A program made the position numbers and the translations under genes. The notes below the pieces were generated by a model. That model made no database searches. It had not been told where the DNA came from and was given only the letters and a program-made list of their open reading frames with translations. This document shows, piece after piece, positions 1 to 5,781 of a DNA stretch of 5,987 nucleotides (the first letter of the stretch is position 1; each line of letters opens with the position of its first letter). Source of the DNA: Acidobacteriota bacterium (GTDB taxonomy: Bacteria > Acidobacteriota > Polarisedimenticolia > J045); contig JALTMS010000252.1 in the NCBI GenBank assembly GCA_027001345.1, forward strand, positions 1 to 5,987, given 5' to 3'.

Positions 1-855
1 CCCGACAACCCGGACCAGTGTCCGACCCAGCCCCTCGCCGAGCAGGTGCTCCTCGTAGTAACTCAGACTCGAGCGCAGCTCCCGAGCCACCACCCTCAGG
101 CTCTCCTCGCCCTGGTAAGCACCCTGGACATGATAGCTACGAGCGCGGTAGAAGATCAGCTTGCCGCCGCGGAGGATGATCAGGCTGTAATAGCTCGGGG
201 TAGCCGACAGAACGGCAACATCTCCTTGCGATCGTGCCTCGAGCTGGCCGTCGACCCGCAACGCATTGAAGGTGGCAAACGAAGAGAGATCGATCAGACC
301 GACCCGTAGCCCGATGTCGTGGGCCAACGCCTCGATCGCCGACAGGCCCTCGTCAGGAGCCAGGGTGACCAGCAACTGGGTGCGGGAGTCCTCTCCCCGA
401 CCGAGCTGCACCCAGGACAGCCGCGCCTGCTCGAGCGGGAACGGCACCGACTTCTTCAGCCTCCAGCGGATCAGGTTTTCGACCTCCTTGCCCGACGAAG
501 GAAGATCCTGAAAATCCACGACGAAGGCTCGGGCCACCGTATCCGGCAGAGCTACCGAAACCCGCGATGCGCTCTCGGCCCCGGCCCTGGTCAACGCCTC
601 GGAGATCGCCCCCGCCAGTTCCTTGGTCGATCCCACCTTGGAGCGCATCATCGAGGTCGAGAAAACGCCCTCCGACAACGAGCAATGTCCGTGTCCGAGC
701 AGGTGATAGACCCCGCGTCGCCTGCCGAGGCGTACGGCTACCACGGCGTCGTCCCGCAATTCGAGCGCCACCAGCGGATACCGCGGGCGAAGCCACGCAG
801 ACCGCCGGACCCTCTCGGGAACCAGGTGCTCGAGGTTGCCCAACCCAAGTTGCAT
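1..855 (-). CDS. PilM/GspL-like assembly protein (3' end beyond window)
   Basis: First 285 codons of a gene that continues past the left edge; the frame is open throughout. PilM is the actin-fold cytoplasmic protein of type IV pilus and type II secretion machines that links the ATPase/platform to PilN-PilO; GspL has the same role in T2SS. Seen: VALPD at residues 101-105, and RWRLKKSVPFPLEQA at 130-144, which matches the family pattern of a basic/aromatic stretch followed by PF. There is a beta-rich segment at 212-240 ending LIFYRARS, then LRVVARELRSSLSYYEEHL at 253-271, matching the helix after the second nucleotide-loop region. Odd: the N-terminal strand (VALELRDDAVVAVRL, 29-43) lacks the usual DIGS-type loop, and the second loop reads VLSATPSYYS (215-224) instead of DIG. 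Nucleotide binding is therefore doubtful. The ATG at 853-855 is preceded by AGGAAGG at 861-867. An in-frame upstream TTG exists without a ribosome site. Family membership is fairly sure, exact subfamily is not. Confidence 0.8.
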   Translation of the reverse strand, partial: MQLGLGNLEHLVPERVRRSAWLRPRYPLVALELRDDAVVAVRLGRRRGVYHLLGHGHCSLSEGVFSTSMMRSKVGSTKELAGAISEALTRAGAESASRVSVALPDTVARAFVVDFQDLPSSGKEVENLIRWRLKKSVPFPLEQARLSWVQLGRGEDSRTQLLVTLAPDEGLSAIEALAHDIGLRVGLIDLSSFATFNALRVDGQLEARSQGDVAVLSATPSYYSLIILRGGKLIFYRARSYHVQGAYQGEESLRVVARELRSSLSYYEEHLLGEGLGRTLVRVVG

Positions 856-909
856 CGTTCCCTTCCTGTCAGCCTCGAAAGCGGGCCGCAAAAACGCGTT
901 ACCGAAAAC

Positions 910-2538
910 TCATTCCACGAAGGTGACCTTGTTGATCTCGCGCAAGGTCGTCTTTCCGGCCATCGCCTTGAGCAGCGCCGACTGCCGCAGTGGTCGCATC
1001 CCTTCGGCCTCGGCCTGTCGGCGAATCTGTGCCGCCGGCCGGCGATCGAGAATCAACTCGCGAATCTGGTCGGAAAGATCGAGCAGCTCCGAGATCGCCT
1101 CACGGCCCCGGTAGCCCGTTCCGTGGCACTCGATACAACCCCGACCCTCGTACCACGGCCGGTCGCGATACTGGGCCGGATCGAGTCCCGACTCCTGGAG
1201 AAGTTGATCGGTCGGCTGCATCTGGACCCGGCAGTTGGCGCAGATCATACGCACCAGACGCTGGGCGAGCACACAGTTGAGGGCGGAGACGAAGTTGTAG
1301 GGTTCGACATTCATGTTCAGAAAGCGGCCGAGAACGTCGATCACGTTGTTCGCGTGCACCGTGGTGAACACCAGGTGGCCGGTGAGGGCCGACTGGATTG
1401 CGATATTCGCCGTTTCTTCGTCTCGGATCTCTCCGATCATCACCTTGTCCGGATCGTGCCGGAGAATCGAACGCAGACCCCTGGCGAAGGTCAGGCCTTT
1501 TTTCTCGTTGACCGGAATCTGCGTGATGCCCTGGAGCTGGTACTCGACGGGATCCTCGATGGTAATGATCTTGTCTTCCGAATTGTAGATCTCGGAAAGT
1601 GCGGCGTAGAGCGTGGTCGTCTTTCCGGATCCGGTGGGGCCGGTGACGAGGAACATACCGTACGGCTCGCCGATGAACTTGCGGACCTTGGCCTTGACGT
1701 CATCCTCGAAGCCGCAGACCTCGAGGCTGAGGGTCTTGAACTTCTCGCTGGCCGATTCCTTGTCGAGGATTCGGATCACGCAGTCCTCACCGTAGACGGC
1801 AGGAATGATGCTCACGCGAAAGTCGATCGTCTTCTCCTTGATTCGCAGCTTGAAGCGACCATCCTGGGGGATCCGCTTTTCAGAGATGTCGAGTTCCGAC
1901 ATCACCTTCAGCCGCGAGATCACCGCCTGATGGAATCGCTTGTCGATCGGCTCCATCGCCTGGTAGAGCACGCCGTCGATGCGGTACTTGACGATCACCT
2001 CGCGCTCACGGGTTTCGAAGTGGATGTCCGATGCCCTTCGCTGGAGCGCATTGAAGATCGTCGAATCGACGAGCTTGACGATCGGGCTCTGGTCGGCGGT
2101 GATGCGATCGATCGACAGTACTTCCTCGCCATCGTCCGCTTCACGTACAACCTGGATCTTCAGCTCTTCGGTGGCCTCGTCGAGCACGCGCTGGGACGAC
2201 TCCGACCGCTTGAGAATCTCCTGGATCGCCATCCGGGTACCAACCGAAACATCCACCGGATGGCCCAGCAGCAGCTCCAATTCGTCGATCATCAGTACGT
2301 CGGTCGGATCCGAAACGACGATCTGCAGCCGCTCGTCTTTCATCCGGAAAGGGATGAAGTGATAACGGAACATCAGTTCCACGGGAACCGACTCGAACAG
2401 TTCGTGATCGATCTCGAAATCCTGCAGATGAACGAAGTCGAGCCCCAGCCGCTCGGCGCGTTGCCGGGCTTCCGCTTCCTCGTTGATCGTATCGGAGGCG
2501 GTGGCTATCGGCTGCCCGGCATTGGAAGAATCGGTCAT
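910..2538 (-). CDS. gspE: GspE/PilB-family secretion/pilus assembly ATPase
   Basis: A 542-residue hexameric ATPase that drives pseudopilus/pilus assembly from the cytoplasmic face of the inner membrane. Residues about 20-118 form a T2SSE N-terminal (MshEN-like) module with the typical pattern RLGLDFVHL, LFESVPVEL, IPF and VVSDPTD. The catalytic core follows: Walker A GPTGSGKTT (300-308), Asp box ITIEDPVEYQ (326-334, conserved acidic pair 328-329), Walker B VMIGEIRD (366-373, Glu370), and His box LTGHLVFTTVHAN (385-397). A C-terminal zinc-type tetracysteine is Cys433, Cys436, Cys468 and Cys471. All hallmark residues are intact, so this should be an active assembly ATPase rather than a PilT-type retraction ATPase, which lacks the N-module and Cys knot. 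The ATG has GAGGAA at 2546-2551, seven bases upstream. It lies 16 nt after gspF and 54 nt before the pilM-like gene. GspE and PilB cannot be separated from this protein alone; the symbol is chosen from the gspF neighbour. Confidence 0.96.
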   Translation of the reverse strand: MTDSSNAGQPIATASDTINEEAEARQRAERLGLDFVHLQDFEIDHELFESVPVELMFRYHFIPFRMKDERLQIVVSDPTDVLMIDELELLLGHPVDVSVGTRMAIQEILKRSESSQRVLDEATEELKIQVVREADDGEEVLSIDRITADQSPIVKLVDSTIFNALQRRASDIHFETREREVIVKYRIDGVLYQAMEPIDKRFHQAVISRLKVMSELDISEKRIPQDGRFKLRIKEKTIDFRVSIIPAVYGEDCVIRILDKESASEKFKTLSLEVCGFEDDVKAKVRKFIGEPYGMFLVTGPTGSGKTTTLYAALSEIYNSEDKIITIEDPVEYQLQGITQIPVNEKKGLTFARGLRSILRHDPDKVMIGEIRDEETANIAIQSALTGHLVFTTVHANNVIDVLGRFLNMNVEPYNFVSALNCVLAQRLVRMICANCRVQMQPTDQLLQESGLDPAQYRDRPWYEGRGCIECHGTGYRGREAISELLDLSDQIRELILDRRPAAQIRRQAEAEGMRPLRQSALLKAMAGKTTLREINKVTFVE

Positions 2539-2554
2539 CGATCGTTTCCTCGTC

Positions 2555-3772
2555 TCAGAACTGCGAACTATTGGCGTATGCGGAGAGCAGTGGGTAGTAG
2601 ATCGCCAGCAGCATCACGCCGACGACCACGGCCATCGCCACCAGCATCAGCGGCTCGACCAGCGACTCGGCGCGCTGGATCTGCACCGAAATCTCCTCGT
2701 CATTGAATTCCGCAACGTGCTCGAGCATTTCTGCCAGCGCCCCGGAGGACTCACCGACCTTCACCATTTCGACCATCATCTCGGGAAACAAGCCGCTCTC
2801 TTCCATGCTCGCCCACAAAGCCGCTCCTTCCCGCACGCGGAAGGTGATGGTCTCGATGGCGTCTCTGTAGATTGGCGTTTCCACCGCTCGACCGACGATC
2901 TCGAGGCAGGTGACCAGCGGAATCCCGCCGGCGACCAGCGTCGCGAGGGTCCGCGAAAAGCGCGCCATCACCAGCCGGCGCGCGATGCTCCCGGCAACGG
3001 GAGTCCGGTAGAGCATTCCTTCGAGCAGCCGAGCCCCGGCTGGGGTGCGCTTCCAGACCGTCACCGCCACCACCGTGGTGATGATGCCGGAAACGATGGC
3101 CAGCCAGTGCCCACGCAGCAGGTCCGAAGCCGCGATCACCATCCGCGTGATCCACGGCATGTCCGAGCCGATCTCCTGGAAGAAGCCCTGGAATGCCGGC
3201 AGGACGTAGACCAACAGGACGACGATGATGCCGCAGAGCAGGGTCAGCAGGATCGCCGGGTAGACCATCGCGCCGATCACCCGCCGACGCACGCCGGACA
3301 CCGTCTGTGCGTAGTGGATGTAGCGCCGGAGCACCGTGTCGATCTCGCCGCTGCGCTCTCCGGAGGCCAGCGTGCTGGCATAGAGTCCGGGAATCGCGCC
3401 CTGGGCGCCGAAGGCCTCGGAGAGAGACTCTCCCGTCCGGACTCGGTCTCTGACATCCTCGAGTACCTGCTTGAGCACCGGGTTGGCACGGCGCTCGATC
3501 AACAGTCCCAGCGCCTCGGTAATCGGCAGCCCGGCGCGAATCAACGCGGCAAACTGCTGATTGAAGACCAGAAAGTCACCGACCTTGACCTTCTTCTTGC
3601 GACGAAAGAGATCACTGATCGCCGTGAGGACGGCTGACCGTCGCTGAATCCCGAGCACCAAGAAGTCCTGGCGCTCGAGTTCCCGACGCAGGGTCTGGGG
3701 GTCGCTGGCGGTGTAATCACGCTCGACGATCTCTCCCGAAGGCGTGCCGAGCCGACAACGATAATCGGGCAT
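2555..3772 (-). CDS. gspF: GspF/PilC-family inner-membrane platform protein
   Basis: A 405-residue polytopic inner-membrane protein, normal length for the family, that receives force from the GspE-type ATPase and extrudes the (pseudo)pilus. It contains two tandem T2SSF repeats, about residues 67-190 and 270-394. Each carries the family signature around a Gly-Glu turn: SGERSGEIDTVLRR (137-150) and KVGESSGALAEML (338-350). Predicted membrane segments are 168-192, about 223-240 and 372-394. The N-terminal 45 residues (YRCRLGTPSGEIVERDY...) are the usual short cytoplasmic domain of PilC/GspF, followed by the basic stretch RRKKKVKVGDF (57-67). The start is ATG at 3770-3772, with a strong AGGAGGAG at 3782-3789 lying inside the end of the upstream gene. 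The intergenic gap is 3 nt, so co-translation with the secretin-related protein is likely. Nothing appears broken. Confidence 0.96.
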   Translation of the reverse strand: MPDYRCRLGTPSGEIVERDYTASDPQTLRRELERQDFLVLGIQRRSAVLTAISDLFRRKKKVKVGDFLVFNQQFAALIRAGLPITEALGLLIERRANPVLKQVLEDVRDRVRTGESLSEAFGAQGAIPGLYASTLASGERSGEIDTVLRRYIHYAQTVSGVRRRVIGAMVYPAILLTLLCGIIVVLLVYVLPAFQGFFQEIGSDMPWITRMVIAASDLLRGHWLAIVSGIITTVVAVTVWKRTPAGARLLEGMLYRTPVAGSIARRLVMARFSRTLATLVAGGIPLVTCLEIVGRAVETPIYRDAIETITFRVREGAALWASMEESGLFPEMMVEMVKVGESSGALAEMLEHVAEFNDEEISVQIQRAESLVEPLMLVAMAVVVGVMLLAIYYPLLSAYANSSQF

Positions 3773-3775
3773 CGC

Positions 3776-4537
3776 TCAGCGCTCCTCCTGCAGCAGGATC
3801 CCGGACGCCTCGGGCCCATCATCATCGACGGGCCAGGCGGTGAAGACCAGGAAGATGGCTCTCTGCCGGCCCCGAGAGGTGGCACCGACCAGATGCTGGC
3901 GGCCTTCTTCGAGATCCAGCTCTCCACTCCACAGGCGCCGCGGCCGCGGCTCGATCGACGAGCCCCCTGCCGTGACGGGCGCCGGCAGTCGATCCAGACG
4001 GAAGGGTTCGACCAGGATCCGGCGCCGGTCCTGATCGACTCGCTTGATCTTCAGCGAGACGCGATAGCGCTCGGCGATCTCGGCCTGCCCCTCCCCGCCT
4101 TCACGCAGGCGCAGGCTGGCCGTGCCAAGGGAGCGGAAGCGCGTCCAGCGGGTCATCTCCGAGAGAGTGCGACTGATGTCGCGCAGCTCGTCCGCCACGC
4201 CCGCCGCCGGCGGCAGATCGCGGGTGGCGATCAGCAGACTGACGCTGACTTGCACCTCCCGTGGTGGCTCGTCCCACTCGCCGATCGCCCGGGCAATCCG
4301 CTCGAGCCGCGCCGGCTCGTCTTCGACGATGATCGCATGCAGGGCGCGGGGCACCTTGTAGGCTCCGCACTCGCCGATCATCTGGTCGGCGAGTTGCGCA
4401 GCATCTCCCACGTCGCGGTAGTGGATCTCGATGACTTTCGTGGCGATCTCCACGCCGGCACAGGGGTCGTCACCAGCCACGGCCGGAGCGACCAGGCCCA
4501 GAGCCAGCAGGGCGGTGGCCGACCAACGCATGTTCAC
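3776..4537 (-). CDS. exported secretin-N-domain protein lacking a full secretin channel
   Basis: A 253-residue protein with a clear Sec signal peptide (MRWSATALLALGLVAPAVA, cleavage near residue 21), so periplasmic. Residues about 33-105 look like a secretin N1-type (ring-building) domain running into the first strand of the secretin core: VIEIHYRDVGDAAQLADQMI, then ALHAIIVEDEPARLERIARA, then WDEPPREVQVSVSLLIAT. This is the strand-helix-strand 'IVED...LD.PP..V.V' pattern of GspD/PilQ. The C-terminal part (205-236; ELDLEEGRQHLVGATS, then AIFLVFTAWPV) resembles the 'dG..vvvG...' and 'lvvfltp' strands of a secretin core. The intervening region is too short for the gate and barrel. Its only cysteines, Cys26 and Cys57, could form a disulfide. 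GTG at 4535-4537 is chosen over ATG at 4529-4531 because GAGGAG at 4546-4551 is 8 nt from GTG and the GTGA overlap couples it to the gene before. Domain assignment is by eye; it could be a scaffold or pilotin-like partner of the machine. Confidence 0.78.
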   Translation of the reverse strand: MNMRWSATALLALGLVAPAVAGDDPCAGVEIATKVIEIHYRDVGDAAQLADQMIGECGAYKVPRALHAIIVEDEPARLERIARAIGEWDEPPREVQVSVSLLIATRDLPPAAGVADELRDISRTLSEMTRWTRFRSLGTASLRLREGGEGQAEIAERYRVSLKIKRVDQDRRRILVEPFRLDRLPAPVTAGGSSIEPRPRRLWSGELDLEEGRQHLVGATSRGRQRAIFLVFTAWPVDDDGPEASGILLQEER

Positions 4538-4989
4538 AGATCCAGCTCCTCATCGACGATCAGCGTCAGCGTGGGCCCCTGGGCCGAAGAAGGCACGATG
4601 GTGATCACCTGGGCCGTGGCGGAATCGATCCGCCGCACCACCGGCTCGACCCGGGCCGCCGCGAGTTGGGGCGGCGGCGGGGTAGGGCCGGACACCCCCC
4701 ACAGGGCCGCGATGACGACGGCGGCGGCGGCGGCGGCCAGTGCCGCGCGGCGCCAGCCCCGAGCACCGACGGGCGCCACGGATCGATAGGCCGGCACCCC
4801 GGCGGAAGGCGGCAGGCTGCCGAGCAATGCGAAGACTGCGGTCGGCTCGATTTCGGCCAGGCGGCGGCGGGCGTCGGGGTCTTCGGCCAGTCGCCGGGCT
4901 TCGGCTGGATCCGGCCGGGAGCCGGCGGCGATTTCCGCCAGGCGCTGGGCTCCGAGCGGTGTCTCCCGACCCATCGAAGGGCGGCTCAT
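4534..4989 (-). CDS. small single-pass membrane protein, putative anti-sigma partner of the ECF factor
   Basis: I do not recognise the family. The 151-residue product has an Arg/Ala/Glu-rich cytoplasmic-type N-terminus (1-80), including the charged helical stretch AEARRLAEDPDARRRLAEIE (29-48). One transmembrane segment follows at about 82-99, rich in Ala and preceded by RGWRR, which favours N-inside topology. Then come a proline run (PPPP, 104-107) and a short beta-rich extracytoplasmic tail ending LTLIVDEELDL. Order and coupling (ATGA overlap with the sigma gene; GGAGG at 4996-5000, six bases before the ATG) are those of a classic sigma/anti-sigma pair, and that is the main basis for the role. 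Against it: the protein has no Cys and no His, so the zinc-binding anti-sigma motif HxxxCxxC is absent. It could instead be a membrane component of the secretion machine. It overlaps the next gene by GTGA. Confidence 0.72.
   Translation of the reverse strand: MSRPSMGRETPLGAQRLAEIAAGSRPDPAEARRLAEDPDARRRLAEIEPTAVFALLGSLPPSAGVPAYRSVAPVGARGWRRAALAAAAAAVVIAALWGVSGPTPPPPQLAAARVEPVVRRIDSATAQVITIVPSSAQGPTLTLIVDEELDL
4546..4551 (-). promoter_or_regulatory. Shine-Dalgarno site that decides a GTG start
   Basis: The minus strand reads GAGGAG here, eight bases before the GTG at 4535-4537 and fourteen before the ATG at 4529-4531. The spacing, together with the GTGA stop/start overlap, favours the GTG start for the secretin-related protein. 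The signal peptide is intact with either start. Confidence 0.6.
4719..4738. repeat. CGG trinucleotide tract coding for alanines in a membrane segment
   Basis: Six uninterrupted CGG units (4719-4736 on the plus strand) followed by CC encode, on the minus strand, part of the alanine run in the transmembrane helix of the small membrane protein. Unit changes would keep the frame and only lengthen or shorten the helix. Confidence 0.6.
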
Positions 4990-5582
4990 GGCCTACCTCC
5001 CCCATCGAGCCCGAGCAGACCCGGGTACTCTTCCTGCAGGCGCCGCGCAATCTGGGCGCGAAGCTGGAACAGGTGGTTGCGGACCGTGGAGGGGGCCACA
5101 CCGAGGATCCTGGCCGTCTCGGCGGCGGAAAAGCCCTCGATCCGGGTCAACACGAACACCGCCTTCTGCCGGGGTGGCAGATCGGCGGTGACGGCCTCGA
5201 GGGCCCGCTCGAGTTCCCGAGCCAGCACCTGCTGCTCGGGCCCCGGGGCTTGATCGACGGGCTCCAGGGGGCGCTCGACCCGAGCCGGAGCGACCGCCGG
5301 TCGGGTGGGACGCGCCTTCTCGCGCCGCAGCGCGTCGATGGCCAGGTTCACGACCATGCGGTAGATCCAGGCATCGAGGTCCTCGCCGATCCGAAAGGAT
5401 CCAAGCCTGCTCCACACCCGCAGGCACGCCTGCTGCGCCACATCTTCGGCTTCCTCCCGGTTGCCCGTGATTCTCAGGGCGATGCGGAAGATCCGCTCCC
5501 AGCGGGGTCCGATCAACCTGTCGAAGGCGGCCCGCTCACCCCGAACCGCCCGGATCACGAGATCCGCGTCGGTGGCCGTCAT
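4986..5582 (-). CDS. ECF-type RNA polymerase sigma factor (RpoE-like)
   Basis: A 198-residue sigma-70 family factor with only regions 2 and 4, the extracytoplasmic-function (group IV) layout. Region 2 (about 18-90) shows FDRLIGPRWERIFRIALRIT, the EEAEDVAQQACLRVW core-binding helix and the WIYRMVVNLAIDALRR promoter-melting/-10 helix. A Pro-rich linker (91-120) follows. Region 4 (about 122-182) carries LPPRQKAVFVLTRIEGFSAAE and the helix-turn-helix AETARILGVAPSTVRNHLFQ (154-173) that reads the -35 element. It would redirect RNA polymerase to a small regulon, typically released by inactivation of a membrane anti-sigma factor. It is the first gene of the apparent operon. The ATG at 5580-5582 has GGAG at 5591-5594, eight bases upstream, partly inside an inverted repeat. 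Autoregulation is common in the class, but I could not identify a convincing ECF promoter upstream. Confidence 0.95.
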   Translation of the reverse strand: MTATDADLVIRAVRGERAAFDRLIGPRWERIFRIALRITGNREEAEDVAQQACLRVWSRLGSFRIGEDLDAWIYRMVVNLAIDALRREKARPTRPAVAPARVERPLEPVDQAPGPEQQVLARELERALEAVTADLPPRQKAVFVLTRIEGFSAAETARILGVAPSTVRNHLFQLRAQIARRLQEEYPGLLGLDGGGRP

Positions 5583-5587
5583 GGGAC

Positions 5588-5625
5588 GGACTCCGACCCG
5601 TCACCCTCCCCTACGGGGCGAGTCC
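5588..5625 (-). repeat. inverted repeat just upstream of the sigma gene, covering its ribosome site
   Basis: The 6-bp arms GGACTC (5588-5593) and GAGTCC (5620-5625) are perfect inverted repeats 26 bases apart. A smaller CCCC-GTA-GGGG hairpin lies inside. The downstream arm on the transcript contains GAG of the GGAG Shine-Dalgarno (5591-5594), so pairing would mask it. It could also be an operator half-site pair. The short arms make chance a real possibility. Confidence 0.3.
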
Positions 5626-5653
5626 CGCATCTGTCTAGCCGGAAAAAGGCCGT

Positions 5654-5686
5654 GGGCTCGCGGACCGGGCAAAAACCGCCCAGCCC
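5654..5686 (-). terminator. possible rho-independent terminator after lon
   Basis: On the minus strand GGGCT (5682-5686) and GCGG (5676-5679) can pair with CCGC (5660-5663) and AGCCC (5654-5658), leaving a two-base GG and a one-base G interior mismatch and a 12-nt loop. A run of five T follows at 5643-5647 after six intervening bases. The imperfect stem and the spacer before the T-run make this weaker than a textbook terminator, but its position between lon and the sigma gene fits. Confidence 0.35.
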
Positions 5687-5711
5687 CGGAGCAGCGCGCA
5701 ACATGGCGCGC

Positions 5712-5740
5712 ATTGTGGAGGCCCGCCTGCCGACAGGCAA
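5712..5740 (-). promoter_or_regulatory. weak sigma-70-like promoter candidate for the sigma-factor operon
   Basis: On the minus strand TTGCCT (5735-5740) and CACAAT (5712-5717) are separated by 17 bases, each matching four of six consensus positions. A match of this quality can arise by chance in a 200-bp gap. The site would give a leader of over 100 nt that passes through the terminator-like hairpin at 5654-5686. It is listed because the operon needs a start in this gap and nothing better is visible. Confidence 0.18.
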
Positions 5741-5741
5741 G
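5722..5741 (-). other. hairpin downstream of lon
   Basis: The minus strand reads CTTGCCTG, TCGG, CAGGCGGG: an 8-bp stem with two G-U pairs in the RNA and a stable-looking TCGG loop, about 40 nt after the lon stop. No T-run follows, so it would be an mRNA 3'-end stabilising stem or part of a rho-type end rather than an intrinsic terminator. It overlaps the weak promoter-like pair at 5712-5740, so both readings cannot be assumed. Confidence 0.35.
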
Positions 5742-5781
5742 CACTGCTGCATCCACCTTCCGAGCCCGCCGGTCCGGCCCG

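Noticed and set aside
353..796. A 147-codon minus-strand frame in another phase at the pilM-like gene
   Set aside because: The frame running 855 to 1 gives PilM motifs and a good ribosome site; this one gives Gly/Arg-rich sequence without motifs.
319..2706. A 795-codon open frame on the plus strand opposite gspE and the start of the pilM-like gene
   Set aside because: It mirrors the codon-phase of the minus-strand genes in GC-rich DNA. Its translation has low-complexity, Arg/Asp/His-rich character with no domain, and the opposite strand encodes an ATPase with every catalytic motif intact.
2483..3637. A 384-codon open frame on the plus strand opposite gspF
   Set aside because: Translation is His/Asp/Gln/Arg-rich with no recognisable fold; gspF on the other strand is full length and well conserved.
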